From NCBI GenBank assembly GCA_965223695.1, contig CBDCXJ010000003.1, positions 32,869 through 96,868 on the forward strand: a stretch of 64,000 bases of DNA, given 5' to 3'. This stretch comes from JAUVPB01 sp965223695 (GTDB lineage: Bacteria; Actinomycetota; Thermoleophilia; Gaiellales; Gaiellaceae). This document shows, piece by piece, positions 43,181-51,816 of the stretch. The first letter of the stretch is position 1; every line of letters begins with the position of its first letter. The notes beneath the pieces are model-generated. The model did no database searches and was not told the DNA's origin. It saw nothing but the letters and a program-made list of their open reading frames with translations. Both the position numbers and the translations under genes were made by a program.

Positions 43181-44416
43181 CTACTGCTTGATGTAGGGCC
43201 GGCCGATCGCGTGCGGCGGTGTCGAGCGACCGATCAGGCCGACGAGCGCGATGAGGGTTAGGACGTAGGGGACGGTCGAGATGAGATTCTCCGAGACGCC
43301 GGCCTCGCGCTGGAGCGGAATCGCCAACGCGAAGCCGAAGCCGAACAGGAGCGTCGCGGCGAACGCCCATCCAGGCCGCCACTTGCCGAAGATCACCGCT
43401 GCCAACGCGATGAACCCACGGCCGCTCGTCATATTCTCGTTGAAGTCGCCGACAAACCCGATCGAGAGGAATGCGCCCCCCATCGCAGCCAGCACGCCCG
43501 AAAGAACCACGGCGCCGTAGCGAATGCGGTAGACGCTGAGCCCGACGGTGTCGGCGGCTCTCGGGTGCTCGCCGACCGAGCGGATGCGCAACCCGATCGG
43601 CGTCTTGAAGAGAGCGACGTACGAGACGATGACCGCGCCAAACATGAGCCAGACCAGCAGGTTGAGCCCGCCGAAGACGTCCACGAGGAAGCTGCCGATG
43701 ACGCCGATGTCGCCGAGAAACGACAGGCCGATGTTCGGCACGCGCGAGATCTGCTCACGAATGCCGTCAGGGAAGAGAGAGTTGAAGAGGAACCCGGTCA
43801 GCCCGAGCGCGAGGAAGTTGACGGCGAACCCGCTGACGATCTGATCGGCGCGAAGCGTGATCGAGAAGATCGCGTGGATCAGGGCCAGGAGCGCGCCGGA
43901 GCCCATCGCGAGAAAGAGGCCGCCGACCCAGCTCCCCGTGATGATGGCGCCCCAGACGCCGAAGAAGGCTCCCATCAACATCATCCCCTCGAGGCCGATG
44001 TTCACGACACCGGAGCGCTCCGAGAAGATGCCGCCCATCGCCGCGAAGGCGAGCGGCGTGGCGAACCGCAGCATCGAGGCCAGCAAACCGGCCGTGAGAA
44101 TGCTGTTGAGCGTGTCGATCTCCTTGGTCTGAAGCCAGATCGCGCCGAGCGCGCCGGCGATGCCCAGGAAGAGCGCGAGCCCCCCGAGCTTGCGCTCGTC
44201 ACGTGCGAGCGCCGCGAGGCCGAATGCGGCGCCGATCAAACCGACGATGATCGGCCAGGCGAGCTCGCGGATCGTCCACGGCGGCAGCGCCAGCCAGAAC
44301 GCGAGCAGGCCGAGCAGGATGCCGAGAGTGGCGACCGAGCGCGGCTCGCTGGCACGCGTGATCAGCTCCTCTACGCGCGCCCGCGCGCCTGTCTGGCGCA
44401 GCTCTGGGGTGCTCAT
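43181..44416 (-). CDS. BMP-type nucleoside ABC transporter permease (NupC/YufQ-like)
   Basis: The 411-residue integral membrane protein is one of the two permeases of a nucleoside-type ABC importer (binding-protein-dependent transport, BPD_transp_2 family). It has about nine hydrophobic helices and the family segments FSERSGVVNIGLEGMMLMGA, EQISRVPNIG and SGRGFIALAAVIFGKW. The ATG overlaps the upstream permease gene by four bases. It is the last gene of the transporter operon, ending 27 bases from the converging nucleoside hydrolase. Confidence 0.93.
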   Translation of the reverse strand: MSTPELRQTGARARVEELITRASEPRSVATLGILLGLLAFWLALPPWTIRELAWPIIVGLIGAAFGLAALARDERKLGGLALFLGIAGALGAIWLQTKEIDTLNSILTAGLLASMLRFATPLAFAAMGGIFSERSGVVNIGLEGMMLMGAFFGVWGAIITGSWVGGLFLAMGSGALLALIHAIFSITLRADQIVSGFAVNFLALGLTGFLFNSLFPDGIREQISRVPNIGLSFLGDIGVIGSFLVDVFGGLNLLVWLMFGAVIVSYVALFKTPIGLRIRSVGEHPRAADTVGLSVYRIRYGAVVLSGVLAAMGGAFLSIGFVGDFNENMTSGRGFIALAAVIFGKWRPGWAFAATLLFGFGFALAIPLQREAGVSENLISTVPYVLTLIALVGLIGRSTPPHAIGRPYIKQ

Positions 44417-45600
44417 TGCGGCGCCTCCGAGCCGCGACCCGGGATGACGAAGCGACGGGCTCGCCAGATGTAGACGATCAGCAGCTCGGCGCCGACGAAG
44501 AAGATGACGAGCGACTGGATGATCGTCGAGAGGTTCGACGCCAGCTCGGGCTCAAACACGTCCGGATCGAGCTGGCGCGACGACGTCCCCACCTCGAGCG
44601 CGCCGAAGAGCAACGCCGCAAAGAGGATCCCAACTGCCTTGTTGCGACCGAGTAGTGCCACGGCGATGCCCGTGAAACCGACGAAGTTCGTGTCGAAGTT
44701 GCTGACGTCCGTACCGAATCGCCAGCCAGTGATCTCGAGGCCGCCTGCCAGCCCGGCGAACGCGCCGGCGACGCCCATCGCGTAAAAATAATTCCGATTG
44801 ACAGAGATACCGCTGTAGCGCGCAGCTTCAGGGTTGAAGCCGACGGCGCGAATCTGAAATCCGAGCGTTGTCCGATTCAGCAACACGAAGTAGACAATCA
44901 GACAGAACAGGGCAATGAACAGCCCGCTGTGAAGCGCCTGGAGGTTGCCCCAGATCGGCCAGAGCTTGGCCGAGTCGAAGATCTTGGCCGAGCTCGGTAT
45001 CGACTCTTGCGCCCCCTGCCAGGGCCCGCCTATCTCGAATAAGTACTTGCCGCCGAAGATCGCGATCCAGTTGAGCATGATCGTCGAGATGACCTCATGC
45101 GCCCCCGTCGTCGCCTTGAGGATGCCGGCGATCCCGCCCCAGACAACGCCGGCGAGCGTTGCGGCGGCAAGGGCCAGGAAGATGTGAAGCACGCGGGGCG
45201 TTCCCTCGAGATGCGTTCCGACGTAGATCGAGATGATCACGCCGGCCCAGAGCTGGCCCTGGCCGCCGATGTTGAACAGGCCCGCCCTGAACGCGAACGC
45301 GACAGCGACCGCTGTAAGGATCAGCGGCGTCGTCAAGAGCAGCGTCTGTTGAAGGTCGCGCGCTGCTTCCGCTCGCGTGTCGCCGTCGATCCACGGGAAG
45401 AACCAGTTGAAGCCCGTGCCCTCGAAGATCGCGCGGTAGGCGCTGGCCGGGTTGTTTCCTGTCGCGGCGACGGCGATGCCGCCTATCAGGAAGGCGAGAA
45501 TCGTCGCCGCCAGCGGCACCGCAATGCCACCGAGCCGCGTCGAGAACCACTCGCCTACGACGTCCTGGAGTGACGGACGCTTCGCGTCGTTCTCGCTCAC
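44413..45600 (-). CDS. BMP-type nucleoside ABC transporter permease (NupB/YufP-like)
   Basis: The 395-residue permease of the same importer. Conserved parts: AFRAGLFNIGGQGQLWAG, the ISTIMLNWIAIFGGKYLF loop and LDPDVFEPELASN. GTG 45600 overlaps the stop of the ATPase gene (GTGA). The middle gene of a three-gene transport operon, it pairs with the 43181-44416 permease to form the membrane channel. Confidence 0.93.
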   Translation of the reverse strand: MSENDAKRPSLQDVVGEWFSTRLGGIAVPLAATILAFLIGGIAVAATGNNPASAYRAIFEGTGFNWFFPWIDGDTRAEAARDLQQTLLLTTPLILTAVAVAFAFRAGLFNIGGQGQLWAGVIISIYVGTHLEGTPRVLHIFLALAAATLAGVVWGGIAGILKATTGAHEVISTIMLNWIAIFGGKYLFEIGGPWQGAQESIPSSAKIFDSAKLWPIWGNLQALHSGLFIALFCLIVYFVLLNRTTLGFQIRAVGFNPEAARYSGISVNRNYFYAMGVAGAFAGLAGGLEITGWRFGTDVSNFDTNFVGFTGIAVALLGRNKAVGILFAALLFGALEVGTSSRQLDPDVFEPELASNLSTIIQSLVIFFVGAELLIVYIWRARRFVIPGRGSEAPQ

Positions 45601-47177
45601 GCCTCAGCTCCATCTACGCCGGGGCCCGGCTCGCCGGCCACGTCTGCCTCGGGTCCAGGAGCCTCTTCACGCGTGCCACCCGTCATCGCAACGCCGAGCT
45701 CCGCTTCTGTGACACCCGGCATGTACTCGGCGACGATCTCGCCCTCGAAGATGACGAGGATCCGATCAGAGAGCGAAAGGATCTCCTCGAGCTCGAACGA
45801 GAGCAGGAGCACGGCACGACCCTCGTCGCGCTCCTGCACGAGCCGCCGGTGCACGAACTCGATTGCGCCGACGTCGAGCCCTCGTGTCGGCTGCGCCGCG
45901 ATCAGCACGTCAGGGTCGCGCGTGACTTCGCGCGCAACGACGACCTTCTGCTGGTTGCCGCCCGAGAGCGAGCCCGCCGGGGTCAGGGCCCCGCCTCCAC
46001 GAACGTCGAACTCCTCGATCAGCTCGTCGGCGCCATCGAGGAGCCTGTTCGGGAACAGCCATCCGTAACGAGACAGCGGCGCGTCTCGGAAGTCGTGCAG
46101 CGCAAAGTTCTCGGCGATCGTGAAGTCGAGCACGAGCCCGCGTGCTTGACGATCTTCGGGAATGTGGCCGATACCCGAGTGCAACATCGTGATCGCGTTC
46201 TCATGCGTCAGGTCTTCCCCCTTGACGCTTACGGTTCCGGACTCGACTTTGCGCAGGCCCGTCAAGGCGTCGATCAGCTCTGTCTGGCCGTTTCCGTCAA
46301 CGCCGGCAATGCCCACGATCTCGCCAGCTCGCACGCTGAGTGAGACTCCGCGGACGGCCTCGAGCTCGCGATCGTCGACGACTCGTAGCTCCTCGACCTC
46401 GAGCAGCGGCTCGCCCGGCGTCGCCGCTTCCTTGTCGATGTGGAGGACGACGTCACGGCCCACCATCATGCGGGCGAGGCTCTGCTCGGTAGCGCCCGCA
46501 CGTTCGATGGTGTCGATGCGCTTGCCCTGACGAAGCACCGTGATGCGGTCGGCGACATCGAGTACCTCGTGCAGCTTGTGCGTGATGAAGATGATCGACT
46601 CGCCCTCGGCCTTGAGCGCGCGAATGATCTCCCCCAGCTCCTCGGCCTCCTGCGGCGTCAGCACGGCGGTCGGCTCATCGAGAATCAGGATCTTGGCCCC
46701 GCGGTAAAGCGCCTTGAGGATCTCGGCCCGTTGCTGCTGCGCGACGCTGATCGAGTCGATGCGTGCGGTCGGATCGACGGCCAAGCTGTAGCGCTCCGAG
46801 ATCTCCCTGACGTTCTTCTCGGCCGTCTTGAGATCGAGAAACGGGCCGTTGCGCGGCTCGACCGAGAGCACGAGGTTCTCGGCGACCGTCATGACCGGGA
46901 TGAGCATGAAGTGCTGGTGCACCATGCCGATGCCGAGCTCGATGGCGTCGTTCGGGGACCTGATCGCGGCGTGCTCGCCGCGGACGTAGATCTCGCCCTC
47001 ATCAGGCCCGTAGAGCCCGTAGAGGACGTTCATCAGCGTCGACTTTCCGGCGCCGTTCTCTCCAAGGAGGGCATGGACCTCGCCCGGCAAGACCTCGAGG
47101 TCGACCCGGTCGTTTGCCAGGACGCCCGGAAATCGCTTGGTGATCCCGCGCAGCTCGAGGACGTTGGTCTGGTTCAC
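45597..47177 (-). CDS. BMP-type nucleoside ABC transporter ATP-binding protein (NupA/YufO-like)
   Basis: The 526-residue protein has two ABC domains. The first (about 1-240) has Walker A GENGAGKST, Walker B LILDEPTAVL and the Q-loop MVHQHFML. The second (about 255-500) has a degenerate Walker A GVDGNGQTEL but an intact LSGGNQQK signature, the usual pattern of the RbsA/MglA and BMP ATPases. It is the first gene of the operon (GTG 47177), followed by two permeases. No binding-protein gene is adjacent; the only BMP-family binding protein in the window is the cytochrome-fused one at 28958-30361. Confidence 0.94.
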   Translation of the reverse strand: MNQTNVLELRGITKRFPGVLANDRVDLEVLPGEVHALLGENGAGKSTLMNVLYGLYGPDEGEIYVRGEHAAIRSPNDAIELGIGMVHQHFMLIPVMTVAENLVLSVEPRNGPFLDLKTAEKNVREISERYSLAVDPTARIDSISVAQQQRAEILKALYRGAKILILDEPTAVLTPQEAEELGEIIRALKAEGESIIFITHKLHEVLDVADRITVLRQGKRIDTIERAGATEQSLARMMVGRDVVLHIDKEAATPGEPLLEVEELRVVDDRELEAVRGVSLSVRAGEIVGIAGVDGNGQTELIDALTGLRKVESGTVSVKGEDLTHENAITMLHSGIGHIPEDRQARGLVLDFTIAENFALHDFRDAPLSRYGWLFPNRLLDGADELIEEFDVRGGGALTPAGSLSGGNQQKVVVAREVTRDPDVLIAAQPTRGLDVGAIEFVHRRLVQERDEGRAVLLLSFELEEILSLSDRILVIFEGEIVAEYMPGVTEAELGVAMTGGTREEAPGPEADVAGEPGPGVDGAEA

Positions 47178-47303
47178 GGCCAGCTACAAGGACCCGACCC
47201 TCGCGCGATTATCAAGCCGGGGTGTGGGAACGTTGCCCCGGCTGTGGAGAATCGGTAGCCCGGAACGACGGTGTTAGACAGGTCGAAACGAGAGGAGCAG
47301 CCA

Positions 47304-47690
47304 ATGGCAGACGTAACCGTACAGTCGGTTGAGAACATGGAAGCACTGTTCGACGGACTCTTCGTCCGGGCGCGGGCCGAGCTTGGTGTGAGCGCGTTCG
47401 GCTTGCAGGTCGAGAACATGCCGGCGAATCACGAAGGGCCCGAGCACGCACACGAGCAGGATGGGCAGGAAGAGGTCTACACCGTGCTAACGGGCTCGGC
47501 GACGCTCGAGGCCGACGGGCAGACGTGGGACCTCACGCCCGGGACGTTCGCCGGTGTCGGCGCCAACCAGACGCGAAAGATCTCGACTGGCAACGAAGGG
47601 TGCAGCCTGCTCGCGATCGGCGGGACGCCGGGCAAGGCCTACGAGGCGCCTGCCGTTACCGAGCTCGGCGGGCCCGTCCCAGACGCGTAG
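47304..47690 (+). CDS. Cupin-domain protein
   Basis: A single-domain cupin of 128 residues from ATG 47304 (AGAGGAG seven bases upstream; the longer frame is dropped). Motif 1 is visible as GPEHAHEQDGQEEVYTVLTG with possible metal-binding His/Glu, and motif 2 as the following beta-strand GTFAGVGANQTRKIS, which lacks the usual His. Small cupins of this type are often dioxygenases, isomerases or ligand sensors; none can be assigned. It lies between the transporter operon and the subtilase, with the latter converging on it. Confidence 0.85.
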   Translation: MADVTVQSVENMEALFDGLFVRARAELGVSAFGLQVENMPANHEGPEHAHEQDGQEEVYTVLTGSATLEADGQTWDLTPGTFAGVGANQTRKISTGNEGCSLLAIGGTPGKAYEAPAVTELGGPVPDA

Positions 47691-47705
47691 GCGCCGCTAG
47701 ATCGT

Positions 47706-49691
47706 CTAGCCGCGGGCGCGCTTCGGCGCGATCGATATCGCTCGGCTCTTGACGCCCCGCCAGTCGGGGGTCGAGCGAACGCGTGCGCGAAGCTTGAGCG
47801 GCTTGCCGGTCTTGAGCTTGAGCTTCCGCGTCACGGACTTGCCGAACGCCAGGCGGAAGCTGGCGACCGGCTTGAAGCGTCGCTTGACGCGCCGCTCGAG
47901 CACGATCTTCGCGCGGCCCTTGAAGCCCTTGACGCGCTTGAGCGAGATCACGGCCCGGCCGCGGCCGGCGACGGACTTCCGGCTTTTCAGTGTGACCCTC
48001 GGCTTGATGCGAACCGGCCGCTTCGGACCAGACGTCAGGACCGAGCAGTTGCGATTCGCATCGCACGTCGTGGCCCTGAACCAGTGCGCGGGGCCGTTGC
48101 GGCTCGCCTTCAGGGTGCGAGCGAAGGGCGGAGCCTGTTCGGGTGCCCACGGCTCAAACGTCACGCCGTCGCGGGAGCGCTCGACGCTGATCGTGAGCCC
48201 GCTCGCGACCGCCTCGCCTTCGCGAGCGGCGTCGGTCGGATCGAGCCACACGGCGATGTTCTTGGGCCCTGGAGTAATGACCGGACTGACCTGGGGCTCG
48301 AGCGTGTCGAAGCCGCGCGCGAGGTCGACCGCGGCGGCTGCGTTGACGATCCCGGTGCCTGTCTGCGCGTTCCAGCCCGTACCTACCGTCTGAACGGCCG
48401 AGGCCTTGAGCACTTGCGCGAGCTGCTCGGGGAGAAGATTCGGGTTCGCCTGTAGCGTGATCGCAGCGACCGCGCTGGCCAGAGGGGCTGCGAAGCTCGT
48501 GCCCTCGCCGTAGGCCCAGCGGGCGGGTGCCGCCTCGGCGGGCGCGAAGATCGACGAGCATGAGTTGTCCCAGAGGTTGACCGTGCTCGGCAGCGTCGAG
48601 AAGACGCCGAAGCGACAGTCGCTGCCGCTTGCGCCCGGCGCGGCCAGGCTGACGTTGTCGTTGAAGGTCGAGAACGCGGCGCGCTGACCGTCGGGCCGCG
48701 TCGCGCCAACGCTCAACCCTTTCCCCCAACCCCCCTGGAGCCCGCCAAGCTCTGCGGCCGGGCAGTTGGGCACGTTCCCCTGCTCGGCGTTGTTGCCCGC
48801 GGCCGCAACGACGAGGCCGCCCTGTGCGAAGGCGTGGCTAAGGGCGCTCGCGATCAGCGCTCCCGATGGGCAGGGCCCGCCGAGGCTCAGGTTGATCACC
48901 CTCGCGCCCGCCTGGGTCGCCCAGACGACAGCGTCGGCGAGCTGGCTCTCGTAGAACTCTCCGCCGGGCGACGAGGCGCGTACGACGAGCAGGTTCGTAG
49001 CGCCAGCGGCTCCTCGGAAGCCCACGCCGTTGCCGTCGATGGCGCTGATCAGCCCCGCAACGAATGTGCCATGTCCCAGGTCGTCGGTTACGTCAGCTCC
49101 GCCATCGACCGCCGAGTAGGTGCCGACAATTCGTCCGGCAAGATCCGGGTGCCCGACCTCGGCGCCGGTGTCGACGACGGCGACGGCGAACTGCGAGCCA
49201 CCGCCGACGGCGGCGATCCCGGCGTCGGCGGCCACCGCGTCGTGGGCCCAGTTGTAGTTGATCCCCGTCGCAGGATCGATTGCGTCATACGGGTCGGCAA
49301 GTGTCTCGAGGGTGCGGTCCTCCTCGAGGTAGGTGACGCCAGCGTCGCCGCGCGTGAGTCCAACGACGAGGGCAGAGGAGAGGCCGCGGACGGACAGTGC
49401 CGACAGCGCCCGCAGCGGCTCGACTTCCCCACCCGCGAGACGGAGTCGCTTCGCGATGCGCCTGCGATCAGCGGGCGAGCGGACACTGACAACGACCCGC
49501 GAGACGCCGGCAGAGGCGAGAAGTCGCGAACCTGACAGCGGGCGCGGTGAGGTGCGGTCTTCCTGCGCAAGGGCGAGTAGGCGAGCCTCTTGTCGCGGAT
49601 CGACGGGCTGCGCTACGGCTACCGCGCTAGCCGAGAGGGCAAGCGCGAGCGCGCAGACCGCAGGCAGGCTCCACCGCAGGCGAGTCCCCAT
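47706..49691 (-). CDS. Secreted subtilisin-like serine protease (S8)
   Basis: The 661-residue exported protease has a signal peptide (about 1-27) and a propeptide-like N-region (about 30-140) with VVVSVRSPADRRRIA. The S8 catalytic domain spans about 140-455, with triad Asp174 (VVDTGAEVGHP), His207 (LGHGTFVAG) and Ser399 (GEGTSFAAP) and the oxyanion Asn300 (AAAGNN). The last about 200 residues are a beta-rich, very basic region (KSRKSVAGRGRAV, RRVKRRFKP), probably wall-binding. Inserts around 305-325 and 355-385 are Cys-containing. The gene converges with the cupin. Confidence 0.94.
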   Translation of the reverse strand: MGTRLRWSLPAVCALALALSASAVAVAQPVDPRQEARLLALAQEDRTSPRPLSGSRLLASAGVSRVVVSVRSPADRRRIAKRLRLAGGEVEPLRALSALSVRGLSSALVVGLTRGDAGVTYLEEDRTLETLADPYDAIDPATGINYNWAHDAVAADAGIAAVGGGSQFAVAVVDTGAEVGHPDLAGRIVGTYSAVDGGADVTDDLGHGTFVAGLISAIDGNGVGFRGAAGATNLLVVRASSPGGEFYESQLADAVVWATQAGARVINLSLGGPCPSGALIASALSHAFAQGGLVVAAAGNNAEQGNVPNCPAAELGGLQGGWGKGLSVGATRPDGQRAAFSTFNDNVSLAAPGASGSDCRFGVFSTLPSTVNLWDNSCSSIFAPAEAAPARWAYGEGTSFAAPLASAVAAITLQANPNLLPEQLAQVLKASAVQTVGTGWNAQTGTGIVNAAAAVDLARGFDTLEPQVSPVITPGPKNIAVWLDPTDAAREGEAVASGLTISVERSRDGVTFEPWAPEQAPPFARTLKASRNGPAHWFRATTCDANRNCSVLTSGPKRPVRIKPRVTLKSRKSVAGRGRAVISLKRVKGFKGRAKIVLERRVKRRFKPVASFRLAFGKSVTRKLKLKTGKPLKLRARVRSTPDWRGVKSRAISIAPKRARG

Positions 49692-49763
49692 ACACCACTG
49701 GATCGTCCGTAGCCGCGCGTACGAGCACCCCCATCCAGGGGTAGTGCGCTGCCTCGCGAGCCC

Positions 49764-50072
49764 TCAGAAGCCGACGGCGTCGCCGATCTGGCTACCGATA
49801 TCGCGCACCTCGAGCCGCAGACCCTCGATCTGCCCGAGACCGTCATCGATCTTCCGCGAGAGCCAGCCGCCGACCTCGTCAGTGGCGCCCTCGTGAACCA
49901 CCTCTTCGAACTCGGGCACGTCAGGCGCGACCTTGCCGCCCTTTTCCTTCGTGACGTTCACAGCCTTTGAATCAGGCGCGAGGCTCACGTCGAGCGCAGC
50001 GGTCGAGCCGATGAAGATCACGAAGAGGACGACGAGGAGCCGAACCCAGTAGAAGAGACGCCAGACCCGCAC
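49764..50072 (-). CDS. Small membrane-anchored protein, unknown function
   Basis: The 102-residue product has an N-terminal hydrophobic helix (about 5-24, RLLVVLFVIFIG) that could be a signal or anchor. A short polar exported part rich in Val, Glu, Asp and Gly follows, ending in an amphipathic helix (about 68-95). It is on the same strand as the subtilase, about 70 bases upstream of it. I do not recognise the family. The start at 50072 is the only sensible one. Confidence 0.55.
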   Translation of the reverse strand: MRVWRLFYWVRLLVVLFVIFIGSTAALDVSLAPDSKAVNVTKEKGGKVAPDVPEFEEVVHEGATDEVGGWLSRKIDDGLGQIEGLRLEVRDIGSQIGDAVGF

Positions 50073-50108
50073 TGACTAGGAAATAGCTGCTTCCTGATCA
50101 GCCCGAAA

Positions 50109-50154
50109 CCCCCGGAGGGGGCACGCCGCGCGCGCCGATACATGCGTGGCGCGC
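50109..50154. terminator. Hairpins downstream of the sulfur operon
   Basis: CCCCC-GGA-GGGGG at 50109-50121 and GCGCGCC...GGCGCGC (arms 50130-50136 and 50148-50154) lie in the gap after the SulP gene. There is no clear T-tract in either direction, so terminator function is tentative. Confidence 0.3.
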
Positions 50155-50199
50155 CGGTCCACGCGTCGCGCGCCAATCCTTGGGTGGGGCCCCGGCGAG

Positions 50200-51771
50200 C
50201 TAGTCGCCCTGCTCGAGCGGATCGGAAGCCGGCTCGATCAGCGAGCGCACCCAGCGGCGGGCGCGGGGCGGAACGTCGACGAGCTCGACCTCGAGCCCAG
50301 CTTCGCGCGCGTCGTGCACGATCCGGCGGAGCGCGAGCGCTCCGCTCAGGTCGACTCTGCCGATGCCAGCCAGGTTGAGCTTCAGCCGGGTCACGTCGTC
50401 GTGGATGGCGAGCAGCTCGACGAAGCGGTCCTCGAGCACGTGCGCGCTGCCGAACCAGAGAACACCGGCGGGCCGAAGATGAAGGGTCACATCGTCGGCC
50501 CGCGCGTGCACGTCGAGCGTGAGGTCCCGCCCGAGATGGATCCCGACCGCCAGGCCGATACCGGCGAGCACCGCCCACTGGATGTCGGGCGCCAGTCCGA
50601 GAGTGAGGCCGAGCGTCGCCCAGGCGACGACGAACTGCGGCTTCGAGTGCCGCCAGAGCCGAAGCAGGGGGCCGAGACGCACGAGCGGCAGGACAGCGCC
50701 GATGACGATGGCCGCGAGCACGGCTCGGGGGAGCGGCTCGAGAACGCCCGCGAAGGGAAGGAAGATGAGCACGGCCGCGCCTGTGACGGCGCCGCTCCAG
50801 CGTGTCGTCGCGCCCGCCATCCTGTTGAGAGCGCTGCGCGAGAAGGAGCCGCCCACGGGAAAGCCGCCCGAGATCGCCGAAGCCGCGTTGGCGACACCCT
50901 GGCTGACGAACTCGCGGTTGGCATCCCAGCGGCGTCGTTCCTGCGCTGCGAAGGTGCGCGCGATCGACGAGGGCTCGGCGAACCCGACGAACGCGATCAC
51001 CGCGCCGCCGAGAAGCAGCGCGTGCAGCTCGCCCCAGGGCACGTCGAAGCCGAACGGCGGCAGGCCTTCGGGTATCTCGCCCACGCGTGAACCTCCGTAG
51101 TCGGCGACGGAGCTGTAGGCGACGCCAGCGATGACAGCGAGGAGGACGGCGGGGAACATCCTGCGCAGTCGGGGGCCGGCGACGACGGCCGCGACGATCA
51201 GCAGAGCTAGGACGAGCGAGGTGATCTCCCAGCTGCCGGGGTGCGCGAGTGCCCAGGCCCCATCAGCGAGGATCCCGTCGCCGGGCACCGCCTCGATGAC
51301 GCCGAGCGCGCCCGGAAGCTGTGTGGCGATGATCAGGATCGTCGCGGCCGGAATGAACCCGAGCAGCATCGGCTGCGACATCAGGTAGGCGAGCGCCCCT
51401 GCGCGCACCAGGCCGAGCCCAACGCGGATCACGCCGACGACCATCGCGAGCAGTAGGCCGAGCGCGATGTACTCGTCGCTGCCCGGCGTCGCGACGCCCG
51501 AGAGGACCCCGAAGCTGAGCAACGCCGTGAGCGCCACCGGCCCCGTCTGCAGGTAGGGCGAAGAGGCGAAGAACGCCGCCAGCAGCGGCGGCAGCGCCGC
51601 CGCGTAGAGGCCGCGGACCGGCGGCATTCCCGCGATCGGCGCATAGGCGAGCGACTGCGGGATCAGAACCAGGGCGACCGAGATCCCGGCGATCAGATCG
51701 CCGACGCCGAACGGGAGCGCCCGGCCAGTTCGGCTTGCCTGCTCGGCGGCCAGCCGGGCGGCAATGGCCAG
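50200..51771 (-). CDS. SulP-family anion transporter with STAS domain; start uncertain
   Basis: A SulP/SLC26-type anion transporter: GDLIAGISVALVLIPQSLAYA is the canonical first membrane segment, then AGMPPVRGLYAA, GPVALTALLS and more hydrophobic helices (about ten in total). A STAS domain covers the C-terminal about 100 residues (VTRLKLNLAGIGRVDLSGALAL). The first ATG, at 51627, would delete the first helix. The frame is open back to 51816, directly after the preceding gene's TGA, but contains no ATG, GTG or TTG. I use CTG 51771 as a placeholder (523 residues). It is the last gene of the sulfur-type operon, so sulfate or another oxyanion is the likely substrate. Confidence 0.75.
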   Translation of the reverse strand: MAIAARLAAEQASRTGRALPFGVGDLIAGISVALVLIPQSLAYAPIAGMPPVRGLYAAALPPLLAAFFASSPYLQTGPVALTALLSFGVLSGVATPGSDEYIALGLLLAMVVGVIRVGLGLVRAGALAYLMSQPMLLGFIPAATILIIATQLPGALGVIEAVPGDGILADGAWALAHPGSWEITSLVLALLIVAAVVAGPRLRRMFPAVLLAVIAGVAYSSVADYGGSRVGEIPEGLPPFGFDVPWGELHALLLGGAVIAFVGFAEPSSIARTFAAQERRRWDANREFVSQGVANAASAISGGFPVGGSFSRSALNRMAGATTRWSGAVTGAAVLIFLPFAGVLEPLPRAVLAAIVIGAVLPLVRLGPLLRLWRHSKPQFVVAWATLGLTLGLAPDIQWAVLAGIGLAVGIHLGRDLTLDVHARADDVTLHLRPAGVLWFGSAHVLEDRFVELLAIHDDVTRLKLNLAGIGRVDLSGALALRRIVHDAREAGLEVELVDVPPRARRWVRSLIEPASDPLEQGD

Positions 51772-51816
51772 CCCCCCGTACGTCCTGTTTGCGCCGGAGG
51801 CTACGACGCCACCGCC

